A model generated the notes under the pieces. That model saw only the letters and a list, made by a program, of their open reading frames with translations. It searched no databases and was not told where the DNA came from. A program made the translations under genes and the position numbers. Below, piece by piece: positions 1 through 10,081 of a DNA stretch of 64,000 nt. Position 1 is the stretch's first letter. Each line of letters opens with the position of its first letter. Source of the DNA: Gyrodactylus bullatarudis (taxonomy: Eukaryota; Platyhelminthes; Monogenea; Gyrodactylidea; Gyrodactylidae); assembly GCA_012064415.1 (NCBI GenBank), contig SSNU01000128.1, positions 1 through 64,000 of the forward strand. The letters are read 5' to 3'.

Positions 1-61
1 CTCAAGCACTGAAAAAGTGTGCCTATTGAATCAGTTTCCAAAAAATCTTCTGAAAATTTGA
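1..61 (+). repeat. Fragment of foldback repeat arm at window edge
   Basis: The opening bases match parts of 51190-51240 and 55440-55500, sharing the phrase GGTTTCCAAAAAATCTTC with small changes (here AGTTTCC). It is therefore the cut end of the same dispersed repeat arm. The element continues outside the window to the left. Confidence 0.5.
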
Positions 62-257
62 AAAGTATGAGACTTTGTAAATATCATAAATTCTCAAAAT
101 TATCGAGACTTTCTGCACTTTAAATTATGCAAGGGTTATTGATATTTTTCATTAAAAATGTTTTGGTACGAAAAAAATTACTAAATCACCGTTTTTAAAA
201 AAAACTTTCATATATTAAATTGTAGCAAATTAATATTGAAACTAATTGTGACATTAT

Positions 258-541
258 TAAAAAATAAGAATAACTTCAGTGTAAAAAGAAATAATATTTT
301 TCAAGAGAAAAACTCTCTGATCGGACACACTTATAGAAGACTAGAAGTGAGGATCAATGAACATCTCTTTGCATCTCTCCCCAATATGCGATAAAACTCT
401 GATCAGAATTTAATTCTATATCGATTGATCTGAAAATCTCAACTTTTTGAAATTTTTAGACAAAATCATAAACCAGGACCCTAATAGACCTACTTCAAAG
501 TACAGAGACAAGTTATTTATTTATTGAAAACTGTTAATATA
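258..541 (+). pseudogene. Penelope-like element, GIY-YIG endonuclease end, copy 1
   Basis: One frame reads SLIGHTYRRLEVRINEHLF, which fits the IG-x-T-x-R-x-L-x-x-R-I-x-E-H core of the GIY-YIG endonuclease found at the C-terminus of Penelope-like retroelements. A stop follows shortly after, and the rest of the domain is recognisable only in shifted frames, so this copy is dead. It is repeated in the same orientation at 2684-2960 with few differences. The bases just after it (about 532-597) match the reverse complement of about 8400-8478, downstream of the gag-like gene. Family assignment rests on the short endonuclease core and on better preserved Penelope pieces elsewhere in the window. Confidence 0.6.
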
Positions 542-642
542 CACAAATGGATGGAGGTGTAGTTTTTACACTCCCCAAATACGGTTCTCACTTGTATCCA
601 TAAGATTCACTTTTATAAGTTTTTTGTTCACCAGCATAAATA

Positions 643-1283
643 CAGTTGTGCACTAGTTTTGGTGTGTGAGAATATGCACACCCCGAATTTCAAGCTAAAA
701 ATAAGTGTTCGTGTTTGAAATCTACTAAGAAGTAAGACGAATATATTTAAATTTTATTATTTTGGGCAATTTTTGTCACTTTTCTAGTTTTTGGTCTCAA
801 ATTGTAGAGAATTTTTTCCTGATTCGATCAGTACCACTAAACCCTATCAAATTCGTTCATTAAGTATGGAAACTATTGAAAATAAACTTCGATATTTTGA
901 AGAAAAATTATTGTGTCACCTTCTCCCCTAATTTACAAGTTGAGCTGAAGTTTCTTACTAATCTTGCATTACATTTCAGTCCCAAATTGTCTATTTAAGG
1001 TCAAATTGTTTCATAATTACGCCTTGTTAAATTAATAGAGAATTCCATCTTAAGTCTTTTAATTGACTTTGGAAACATTATTCAATAAATTGAGTTTATT
1101 TTTAGTCAAAATTTAAACCCATAACTTTTTTATTATAAATGATAGAAATATAATTTTTGCCCAAAATATTAAAATTAAAATATATTTGTTCTACTTCTTA
1201 GTAGATTTCAAATACAAACACTTATTTTTAGCTGGAAAATCGGGGTGTGCACATTCTCAAACACCAAAACTGGTGCACAACTG
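643..1283. mobile_element. Tc1/mariner-type MITE with long inverted ends
   Basis: The left end begins CAGTTGTGCACTAGTTTTGG and the right end is its near-perfect inverted complement. The inverted arms run about 125 bp (643-773 against 1160-1283). Each end abuts a TA dinucleotide (641-642 and 1284-1285), the target duplication expected of Tc1/mariner elements. No transposase frame is present inside, so it is a non-autonomous copy of about 641 bp. It sits in the middle of Penelope/gag-derived debris. Confidence 0.75.
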
Positions 1284-1285
1284 TA

Positions 1286-2440
1286 GGATTTCATTATTTT
1301 CCCTTGAAAGTTCGCTTAAAAAAGTAAAAATAATTTCATGAGTCAGTGTATATCTTTGAAATTAGGATGTATGCCTATGAATTTCGTTAATATAAGTTCA
1401 TTTTTATCGCTTAGACATGGAAAAGGTATAGTAACTAGTAGAGATAGATTTTTCAAATTTTCTGTTTCTAACTCTAGTCATGATTTGGTTCAGCTCTTTG
1501 AGACGGTTCTAATGATGTATAAAACATGGGTCTAAAAACCTACTTTAGATTGAGACATATCATGTTTAAACATTTAACTCTTATGGACGAGAGAATTACC
1601 TAACTATCCTTTATTCACAATTTTTTCGACTTTAAGCTTCAATACCTTCGTCAAGATGATATTAAAATCATTAATGAACTAGGAATATAAAAAATCAAAA
1701 AAATTTACTTGAAAGTAGTGAGATCATTTTTGGGTGTTTTATGTCAAAAAATCAAAACTTTGGCTCTATTATGTCACTATCTTTCAAAAATTTGAACTGA
1801 AGATGAAATAGTTTGCCATGATGTGGAACTTTTGCGGCTTGGCAGTTTGAAATAATCAAAATTAAATTTTTTAAATCTACCCCTAGTAACTAGCATTTGA
1901 AGTTAATTTTCAACATGCCACAATAGAAATCAAGCAAGTTTACATGTTTTTCAAGGATTATAATATGAGTCATATCTTATTTTTAATTATTATTACTACA
2001 CTTTATTTTTTGTAAAATTGATAGAGTACTTTTTTCGATCTTCGATCAACTGATCAGGATGAAAAAGATTTCTTTTTAACTTAACTTAACTATATATTTA
2101 AATACAATTTACTACGTCCATTCAGATAGTATTCTCAAACCCTAACAGAGAAATATTTTAACTTCCACTTAGGATTACTTTTCTCCAACATGGAAAGGTA
2201 TAGCTTTATGATTCGAATGGAATATTTACCCTACAACGCCTTGGACCAATTTGAATAGATTTTTAAATTTTATCTTATCAATAATGACTTATCATAGATC
2301 CAGATTTCTTTTGAAAAAAACTTTCAGAAAATACAATTTTGCATGTAATAAATGTTATGATTTTGGCTGCTTGAAAACTGGAAAATCTAAAGTTCCCAAA
2401 TAATCCTGAGAAAGTAAACTCCCTTAAGCTAACTGAGTGT
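1286..2440. other. Gene-free stretch with a dispersed repeat scrap
   Basis: No convincing coding frame is seen. About 1485-1560 resembles 20640-20710 (shared core GACGATTCTAATGAT with changes), so at least part is dispersed repeat. The remainder is AT-rich and holds nothing recognisable. Confidence 0.4.
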
Positions 2441-2668
2441 TGAGTTTGAGCCGAGTCGAACTAAAAAATGGTGTCAAGATAGCATTAATAGTAACGCTTA
2501 ATAGTTGATGTTTTGATTCAAGTTTTTTTTTAATTTAGTAAATAAATAAGTAACTTTATTTCTTCTTTGTGTTCTTTTTTATCGCGGTCACTGACGAATC
2601 TCGTTTTGTGCTGCTCATCTCTCCGATAACAAAATTCAAAGTATTCTGGTTGATTGGTTTGATTGATT
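2441..2668 (-). pseudogene. 3' fragment of the gag-like gene, antisense copy
   Basis: This is the reverse complement of about 8130-8358 with scattered substitutions. It covers the last roughly 35 codons and the 3' flank of the intact gag-like gene at 7582-8235. It lies a few bases before the second Penelope endonuclease repeat. It shows the flank without the 17-nt insertion found at 8359-8375. Confidence 0.75.
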
Positions 2669-2683
2669 GGTTTAAAAGATTTT

Positions 2684-2960
2684 AAAAATTAGAATAACTT
2701 CAGTGTAAAAAGAAATAATATTTTTCAAGAGAAAAACTCTCTGATCGGACACACTTATAGAAGACTAGAAGTGAGGATCAATGAACATCTCTTTGCATCT
2801 CTCCCCAATATGCGATAAAATTCTCATCAGAATTTAATTCTATATCGATTGATCTGAAAATCTCAACTTTTTGAAATTTTTAGACAAAATCATAAACCAG
2901 GACCCTAATAGACCTACTTCAAAGTACAAAGACAAGTTATTTATTTGTTGAAAACTGTTA
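2684..2960 (+). pseudogene. Penelope-like element, GIY-YIG endonuclease end, copy 2
   Basis: A direct repeat of 258-541 with only a few base differences, carrying the same endonuclease core. The two copies lie about 2.4 kb apart in the same orientation, like the direct terminal repeats (pLTRs) that Penelope-like elements often have. Similarity stops at about 2960, where an antisense Penelope N-terminal fragment begins. Confidence 0.6.
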
Positions 2961-3215
2961 ATATGCCCTTTTTAAATAAATCCATCGATATAGTATGAAT
3001 TTTACGTTCCATTCCTTCCATATTAACCTCTGACCTAACAAAACCTGTATTTTCAAATTTTCTTTCATCAGAAATGAAATCCCTCCCGGCTTTGAAATAA
3101 TCCTCTTTATACCTTTACCCTTATCAGGTTCTGTAATAAAAATGTCTTCATCTGATTTTAATTCTTTAAGACTAATGAGATTTTTTTGGTAACTTAAGTA
3201 GATCTTAGAGGTTTT
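2961..3215 (-). pseudogene. Penelope-like element, N-terminal part of reverse transcriptase
   Basis: The minus-strand frame contains LKELKSDEDIFITEPDKGKG, which fits the motif (LKxLKxxxDIxIxxxDKGxxxV) at the start of Penelope-type reverse transcriptases. Only about 85 codons remain. The catalytic YVDD part is absent here, and the orientation is opposite to the adjoining endonuclease fragment. It is a truncated, inactive copy. Confidence comes from the DKG motif and from the unambiguous Penelope RT at 48717-49370. Confidence 0.6.
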
Positions 3216-3644
3216 CAACTAAAACTTCTATAAATAGATAACAAATCAAGTTTCAATTTCTCTGAATAAAAAGAGGATCCTATGAGCAACTTTCCAAGAT
3301 ATAAAAGATATTTATTGTTGATTATTTTGAATAAAGATTATATTTTCACTTATTAAAATATCGTTTAACTCTTATTAATGAATTATCGAAGCTACTTATA
3401 AGTAATTACAGGAATACAAGGCATTTTCAGTTCAGGAACGCAGGTTTTTTATTATAGTTAATTTAAGCTTTTGCATGGACCAATGAGAATAGAGGAAATC
3501 TCGTGGGAGAATATAATCTTATTTTTCACCCTGATTCAAGCTATTAAACTACATTAGAACTGGGAGTTATTAATTTTCAATTTTTACAAACGAACTGATC
3601 TCATCATCCTCTATAAGCTCATGCAATTTATATCATTTGATTTA

Positions 3645-3956
3645 TATCGCTGATATTCAGCTCCCCGGGGATTGTGAGGGTATCCTCGTTAAATTTGCTG
3701 ACGATATTAAATTCATTTGACATTATTAAAATCAACTAAAACTTCTCTCTTCTCAAAGATTCCCTTGAGGCGATGGGGTTCTATATAAATAGAGATAAAT
3801 GCAAAATCATGCTCCCATCCGGTCTCCCTGCAACCCTTATGGAATCGCTTCTACTTCCTGGAGAAATTGTCTCCTTTACTTGTGATCTGGGGTTCGGTAT
3901 TAATAATAAATTAAAAATTGATCCCTTTTATTAGTTATCAAAAGAGCTTTTTAAAT
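3645..3956 (+). pseudogene. APE-type LINE fragment (reverse transcriptase C-terminal part)
   Basis: Nearly identical to part of the larger LINE at about 12790-13105. It includes the frame QLPGDCEGILVKFADD, the family's version of the YxDD active site. A deletion of roughly 25 bp after the FADD motif shifts the frame, and similarity ends at about 3956. It is a dead scrap, probably recent given how few other differences I see. Confidence 0.8.
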
Positions 3957-4753
3957 ATTTTCTTCGACTTTCTAAACAAAATTTTATGATCTTTCTGAAA
4001 AAATTGGTTAGAATTTACAAAATCATTTCGTTCTTGTATATTTTTACCCCTTTTAATTTCACACTCAGTTATAGTCATTTTCCCACTACTGAAGATTAAT
4101 AAAGCTTCTACCGCTCGAATTAAGGTGGGAGATACATCAAATTGAAGCTAATTTATTTGAGTATTCACTCTAAGACTTTCGGAGCTCTTGAATCTTGTCT
4201 AAGCCCGGAAGTAACTTAAAATCGCTGTGAGACATGCTGAAGAATTTTTTCATTTCATATTCATTTTTGCATTAGTGTTTCCTGCAACTCTAAATTTCTC
4301 AATCCTAACAGAAGAAGCTATAGAAACTATTTACAATTATAGTTTATAATTTATAGATGTAATTTTTAGTTGTAAACTTTTAAAACAAAAATAATTCTTA
4401 TTAAAATGTTTATTTTATAAAATTCTTATTCAGGTATTTACGAAATCCATTACGCGCTGAATTTATTTCCTACAAAATTTCTAGATTAAAAATTCTGATT
4501 GAGGAAGCGTTAATTTTAGCCAAATGGTCGCTCAAATGATTTTTGAGTGTCATAATAATTTTTTCTGTATAGTGGTCTCTATTTTTAATTTTTTCGGTTC
4601 AGTCTAGTGTCTATAAATCATTTAAATTTTCTACCCCATGCCAGAAATCGATTATTCGAAAAAAATAAATACAGTACACATGAATAGTTTTTGATTGATT
4701 AATTACATTTAATCACAGTATAAATTAATTCTTAAAAAGCTTAATCTACACTA

Positions 4754-4972
4754 ATGATAAAAATTCTTTTACTTCTATTCTGTCTAGCTATTGCAATAGA
4801 ATCATGGGGCTGTGAATGGAATTGGGGTTGTCGAGACTATTTTTGGGAACTATACAGCCAATGTTATTGGATGAACGGCTGGTTTTACGGTTTATCGTGC
4901 AAAAGGAGATATTGGTGGAGTAATTGTGGAAGATGTAGAATCAAGGGATCCGCGTTGCGCTGCCCATGTTGA
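4754..4972 (+). CDS. Small secreted cysteine- and tryptophan-rich peptide
   Basis: A 72-residue open frame with a textbook signal peptide (MIKILLLLFCLAIAIES). The mature part is about 54 residues and very unusual: eight cysteines (at about 20, 26, 37, 50, 58, 61, 69, 71), seven tryptophans, many tyrosines, and a CPC end. Such composition points to a disulfide-bonded extracellular peptide, for example an antimicrobial peptide, toxin-like peptide or secreted structural peptide. I do not recognise the family, and the spacing does not match one I can name with confidence. The frame is intronless, with AATAAA-like sequence just past the stop. A decayed paralogous 3' end lies at 15637-15715. The gene sits among transposon debris without a functional neighbour. 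Confidence 0.6.
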   Translation: MIKILLLLFCLAIAIESWGCEWNWGCRDYFWELYSQCYWMNGWFYGLSCKRRYWWSNCGRCRIKGSALRCPC

Positions 4973-5183
4973 AATAAAATAATTTTCAACGTGATTTAAT
5001 GACACTTTTTCATTTAGAGATTCTAACAATCCTAAAAGCCTTAGGAATTTTTTTTTGTTAGACGAAATCTTATGTTGAAATATAAAAATAAAATAATTTA
5101 TACAAAATAAATATAAGTAAATCTGATCGAAAGCATGAAAAAAATCTGGATCTTGTAGTTTTTACACTGACCGATCAGTGTAT

Positions 5184-6550
5184 ATGTTACCGTGAAAATG
5201 GGAAATCAGTGAATGGGCGATAATCACTAGTGAAAATGAGAAATCGTTCATATTCCCGGGAAAATGGGAAATATTTACCCTTTTCGCTGAGTTTTCACTG
5301 GAACCTTCATCGTGAAAATGGGAAATCAGTGAATGGACGGCAATCCCTAGTAAAAATGGGAATTATCTCATACAATGAGATTTTATTTTATTCAAAGGGC
5401 CCGTACTTTTGGTCATACTTTTTCGTACTTTGTTGTAGTAGCTAAATCTTTTTCGACCATTAAGAGTTTATGACATTTTTGACTTCAATTTGAAAATATA
5501 CATTACTTTTGACTACACTTTCTTCCATATTTTACACATTTGACTATAATTATGAACTAAGTATTTCTTCAGGGAGCTGTTCGGCAAAGATTGACTGGAA
5601 AGAATCCTCAATATTTTAATTGAAATACGACTATAGTCAAATGTTGACTATAACGTTGTTCGCTTGCTGTCTGACTATATCTCTATCTTTTTATACAGAT
5701 AGACCAATACAAGCCAGAATACAACATAGTCAGACAGCAAGCGAACAACATTATAGTCAACATTTGACTATAGTCGTATTTCAATTAAAATATTGAGGAT
5801 TCTTTCCAGATTTATTTTGACTATAGTTTATTTAGATTCTACATTTTTGACTATTCTTTCTTCAATTTTATGTTTTTGACGAGGATTTTGAGATTTTAAA
5901 AATCTTTAATTTAAAATATTCAGTGAATATTATTCACTATGAAGGATTACGTGGTCGTCTCCTGAGTACAATTTCTATTCATAGGGAATTTAGTAAAGGC
6001 TCTCAACCAAGGCATAATATCTTTCCTTCTCATGCTTGGAATGCGATCTAAGTGTCAATTCCATAAATGATATTAAGATTATTAACATCATATTTTTTCA
6101 GTAAGCTCAAAAGATGGTGCCTTTTCCCAACCATTTACTTTCAATAAATTTACGCATTGTATACTGCGATCGGCTTCTTTTCTTGTTAAGACTGATGTGC
6201 AGTTTGATTTTGTGAGACTCAAAAGTAGAAATTATAATCAAGAGACGACCATGTTATCCTCCATAACGAATATTTCAAATAAAAGGATTAGCTACGACAA
6301 CAAAGTACGAAAAAGTATGACCAAAAGTACGGGCCCTTTGAATAAAATAAAATCTCATTGTATGAGATAATTCCCATTTTTACTAGGGATTGCCGTCCAT
6401 TCACTGATTTCCCATTTTCACGATGAAGGTTCCAGTGAAAACTCAGCGAAAAGGGTAAATATTTCCCATTTTCCCGGGAATATGAACGATTTCTCATTTT
6501 CACTAGTGATTATCGCCCATTCACTGATTTCCCATTTTCACGGTAACATA
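5184..6550. mobile_element. Inverted-repeat DNA element with about 260-bp arms
   Basis: Positions 5184-5446 and 6287-6550 are almost perfect inverted copies. The ends read TATGTTACCGTGAAAATGGG and its complement. Each arm contains short internal repeats built on GTGAAAATGGGAAATC. The arms frame about 840 bp that includes a nested hairpin (5597-5811). An open frame of about 70 codons appears in each arm simply because the arms are copies, so I do not call it a gene. No transposase is seen, so the element is non-autonomous. Confidence 0.75.
5597..5811. repeat. Near-perfect hairpin (foldback MITE copy A)
   Basis: Two arms of about 83 bp (5597-5680 and 5727-5811) are inverted copies with almost no mismatch, around a short loop that holds GATAGACCAATACAAGCCAG. 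The same loop phrase and arm phrase (GCAAGCGAACAA) recur at 16672-16950 and 34135-34215, which defines a small MITE family. The outer sequence CAGGGAGCTGTTCGGCA at about 5571-5587 is also found, inverted, at the right end of the 16.7-kb copy. Confidence 0.75.
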
Positions 6551-6599
6551 TGTTATATATATACACTGATTATAGAACGGTAATGTTGCCGAACTTCAT

Positions 6600-7560
6600 C
6601 AAGTATATTAGTACTCGATTCTAGACTCATGTGGAAGGTTTGAGAACAAGCAAATAATAAGTGATAAACGTTTTATTTCGCCAGGTCTCATCAAAATGCC
6701 TTTTTTGAGAATGAGTCTAAAAAACTTTGAAAATATTAAAAATTCAGTCCTTTTATTTCTAAACCTATTAATAAGAGAAATAAGTTTGCCTTCTTTCCCT
6801 ATTTCGAGGAGGCTTGCCTTTTTTTGTCTTTTTTAAAAAGGATTGCTTTTTCATTTTTTTCAAGGATTGTGCAAATTTTTTATCCCTTGTTTATCTTGAT
6901 CTTAGTTAAATTTTCATTTTCTGAATCTAATTTTAGGGGGGACTCGGTAAACAGCCAATAGAAATGGCTTATCCAACTCAACATCTCATTCTCATTCTAT
7001 TCACTTGAAAGGCTTGAAGAATTGATTAATTTTTTTAAATCACTACTTGTGAGAGATATTCGATTATATGAATATACCTTTTATGCTTTACTATGTTGTT
7101 AAAGCTACTTTTTGGATTTTTAATGAGATCTCCTTTAAGTCCGCTTTCAGCAGATATCTTCTTGGGATGCTTCTCGTGAGAAACATTCGATTTTATGAAT
7201 TTGCCTTTTTTTGCCTTTTTCAGAATTAAAAATTGCCTTTTTTCATCATAAAGTATGCCTTTTTCTGGTCGCCTTAGTCGTAACATATCTAAAAAAATAT
7301 TTTTATTTCCCTCCGTGTTATTATTATAATCTATTATTGATCATGAAAAAAATTGTTAAGCTGATAATCATTGGCTGAAATTGTAAAATGTTGATTTGTT
7401 TATCAAAAATAAACAACTGGTTATTGAATCTTCTTTTCTGATAGATTCTGTTATAACTTTCGTCTGTTATAATGTTTAACCAATCAGATTCATAGTTTAA
7501 GAAATTCATTGTAATAAAAATTATAAGAAACTTTGATTAAACTATACTAGTTTCAATACA
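6600..7560. other. AT-rich stretch without a recognised gene
   Basis: Contains simple runs such as repeated TGCCTTTTT phrases (about 6790-6850 and 7200-7270). About 6625-6670 loosely matches 22700-22745 (shared AAGGTT-GAGAA phrase), so a dispersed repeat is present. No frame with recognisable protein similarity is seen. Confidence 0.35.
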
Positions 7561-7581
7561 AGAATAATTTCAAATTTTGTA

Positions 7582-8235
7582 ATGGATGAAAAATTCAAGG
7601 AATTTACTAATCTTCCAGATTCCTATCCCGAGTTGAATAAATACTTTAAACGTTTGGAGTTCTACTTTAAGGCTCTAAAGATTACCGAGAATGATGAGAA
7701 AAAAACAAAATTTTTAAGCGTGTGTAGCGGAAAGACGCTAGATTTGATTGAGAAACTGATAAGCCCAGCAGATATCGATGATGTCAGTTTCGAGGATTTA
7801 AGACGAATCATCTGCAACGATTCAAAGAGCAAACTAAAGTCATACGCCGAAATGATGGATTACTTCAACACTCGCAAGGATAATCTTTCAATCGATGAGT
7901 ACATTGAGAAAATTAAACTAAAGGCAGAAAAATGTAATTTCCCTGAGGAATTCAAAGAACAAGCTGTTGTATTTCAGCTGATGCACGGATTGCCAAGCTG
8001 TGCAGAAAAATGGAAATTGATCAATGGGTCTGAGAAAAGTCTCAATGAAGTAATTGAGGAACTGAAATCATATGAGGCATCTCTACCAAAGATGACGAGA
8101 GGACCCCCAGTTATAGTTAAGAAAAACCCCAAACCAATCAACCAGAATACTTTGAATGTTGTTATTGGAGAGAAGAGCAGCACAAAACGAGATTCGTCAG
8201 TGACCGCGATAAAAAAGAACACAAAGAAGAAATAA
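7582..8235 (+). CDS. Retrotransposon gag-like protein, intact single ORF
   Basis: A 217-codon open frame. Residues about 10-170 are helical and acidic/basic mixed. They fit the capsid-type gag region of LTR retrotransposons: a stretch ending LMHGLPS-CAEKW, preceded by SIDEYIEKIKLKAEKC, like the retrotransposon-gag motif with regularly spaced aromatic and leucine residues. There is no CCHC zinc knuckle; the C-terminus is instead a basic tail rich in Lys. No protease, RT or integrase follows, so it is either a solo gag or a gene captured by another element. An antisense 3' fragment of the same gene occurs at 2441-2668 beside Penelope ends. Function beyond particle formation or RNA binding cannot be inferred. 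Confidence 0.6.
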   Translation: MDEKFKEFTNLPDSYPELNKYFKRLEFYFKALKITENDEKKTKFLSVCSGKTLDLIEKLISPADIDDVSFEDLRRIICNDSKSKLKSYAEMMDYFNTRKDNLSIDEYIEKIKLKAEKCNFPEEFKEQAVVFQLMHGLPSCAEKWKLINGSEKSLNEVIEELKSYEASLPKMTRGPPVIVKKNPKPINQNTLNVVIGEKSSTKRDSSVTAIKKNTKKK

Positions 8236-8344
8236 AGTTACTTATTTATTTACTAAATAAAAAAAAACTTGAATCAAAACATCAACTATTAAGCGTTACT
8301 ATTAATGCTATCTTGACACCATTTTTTAGTTCGACTCGACTCAA

Positions 8345-8389
8345 ACTCAACACACAGTCTTTCTAACAAAAAAAAACTCAACACACAGT
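8345..8389 (+). mobile_element. Tiny 17-nt LINE 3'-end insertion with target duplication
   Basis: The insert 8359-8375 (CTTTCTAACAAAAAAAA) equals the end of the LINE at about 13702-13720. It is flanked by 14-bp direct repeats ACTCAACACACAGT (8345-8358 and 8376-8389). The copy of this flank at 2429-2450 lacks the insert. Confidence 0.7.
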
Positions 8390-8549
8390 TGAGTTACAGG
8401 CGAGAACCGTATTTGGGGAGTGTAAAACTACACCTGCATTCATTTGTGTACATTTGTGTATGTTCACAGTTTTAATGTATCACATTTTGTTTTGCAGTCA
8501 CACTTGAACAAGCCTTTGTCATTTACAAATGAATTGAGACTTGTCATTC

Positions 8550-8700
8550 TTCGTGCTGAATAAATAAGTAACAAGATTCCCGGGATTCTTGAGACTATCA
8601 GATAATCTTGAAACCGAGTAACAAGTTTAACTGGCTTTGTCAGGGAGTCTTGAGACTATCAAGAGTAACAAGATTAACGGTAACATGTGTGGTAAAAGTT
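8550..8700. repeat. GTAACAAG-rich dispersed element, copy 1
   Basis: Repeated AGTAACAAG and CTTGAGACTATCA phrases with a CCCGGGA palindrome. The same arrangement, partly inverted, recurs at 62543-62712. It ends at GGTAACAT. No coding capacity; it looks like a MITE. Confidence 0.6.
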
Positions 8701-8769
8701 TAGATTATAAATAACATATTCAATACAGGTTCCTAAAATCCATCTACCCTTGTCTCTATCCATATAATG

Positions 8770-9046
8770 ACATGATAATATCATCTGGCTTTTCGCCACT
8801 GTGGGTCAGAGGAGGATGGCTTTTGTAGTAAAATTTTTCCTGAAATTTGTCTCAAATGTTAATAAAGGCTACAATCTCAGGAATGCCTGTTATGAGGACA
8901 ATTTCTTAGCTCCTCACTTTAAACTTTTACAAAAAAAATTCACTCTCCAAGAATGTGACAATCTTAATGATCTTAAATCTATAATTTCTCATATAAGATC
9001 TAAAATTGACTATTCAAAATCCCTTCTTTACCCCCACCTTCATTAA
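8770..9046 (+). pseudogene. APE-type LINE, extreme 3' coding fragment
   Basis: The frame ends SKIDYSKSLLYPHLH, paralleling KKIDYTHSLLYPDLH at the end of the larger LINE (about 13580). Upstream residues RRMAFVVKFFLKF match its RRYAFIVKNFL. It is a 5'-truncated, diverged copy of the same or a sister family. Confidence 0.75.
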
Positions 9047-9182
9047 TCTTATCTTTTTGATCGAATATTTATTTGAAAATATCATGGAATTTCAGTATCT
9101 GACTTTTCGACTGCTCCTAACTTAAGTTGAGGAAATAGTGAAGTTTGACTATTTATGAGCCAACACTGCAGATTTCCCAATG

Positions 9183-9296
9183 ACGAGGTCGATCTATTAT
9201 TTTAACTATTAAAAAAACTTATTTTGTGATAATTTATTTATAATAATGATTTTCTTTTGAATTTAATAAATGTATAATTTCAAAGGGAAAAAAATG
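9183..9296 (+). repeat. 114-bp direct repeat shared with 23232-23345
   Basis: The two copies, 14 kb apart, share over 100 bp with only a few differences, beginning CGAGGTCGATCT and ending in an A-rich tract. The second copy lies just upstream of the hAT element. Nature unknown; the A-rich end suggests a retroposed fragment. Confidence 0.6.
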
Positions 9297-9483
9297 AAAG
9301 TTGATAAACTGATTAGTTAATAAATTTCGTATGGATTGAAAATGAATATGAAGTTTGAGGGTATAATTCTAGATAATATCACACAGGTATAGTTTTCATT
9401 TCTACCGGGATCATCATTTGTAAAGCTTTCAAGGTTCTATGGATATGTAACACTTTTGAAAAGAGATTCTGAAAAAATCCTAG

Positions 9484-9776
9484 GGGTGTTATGATTCATA
9501 ACTTATGTTAAATTTGGATTGAACATGTTCAATCTCCAAGGATCACTGCTTAATGATGGGACTAGAGGTGAAATATAGTCAAGATAACTAAGAACTAAGG
9601 ATTTGTAAGCTTTTAGTCTCAAGTTAACTGATTTAGAAAATTTTTGAATTGAGTATATTCGAGAGTTTATCTGAGTCAGATTTGAAAGTGGATTAATTTT
9701 AAGTCCATTCGATATACTGAAACCGAGGTCTGAAGTTGAGGAGACAATTTCTCCAGGAAGTAGAAGCGATTCCAAG
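9484..9776 (-). pseudogene. APE-type LINE fragment, antisense
   Basis: The minus-strand frame starts MESLLLPGEIVSS and contains SKSVNLRLKAYKSLVLSYLD. Both have near-identical counterparts in the larger LINE (about 13000-13200). It covers the segment after the RT active site and is cut at both ends. Confidence 0.8.
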
Positions 9777-10081
9777 AATAAGTGGGTCGAAGAAGAGGGG
9801 TTGGACCTGGCTTGATGGTTCGAATGGTGTTATGTGAGTATGAGTAATTTTAATTAATTCGAAAACAGAAGATGGGCAACCGATGATCCATATGGAAATG
9901 GGCACACATGTCTTGGCTTAGCCAAAATAGGCTCAAATGCTGATAAGATGAGCAACTTCCGATGTAACCTCAAATTTCGTGGTATTTGCCAATAAATTAT
10001 TCTTCAAGAGGAATTTATTTTAAGACACTGAGTTCTGTTTTAAAATACGAGTCTCTAGAAATAGGTACAAATGATAATTTT

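Noticed and set aside
5230..5445. 71-codon ORF (and its twin at 6288-6503)
   Set aside because: The two frames are identical because they lie in inverted repeat arms. The sequence is made of short internal repeats and has no protein features.
7974..8222. Minus-strand ORF opposite the gag-like gene
   Set aside because: Pure shadow of the gag frame; hydrophobic only because of complementary codons.
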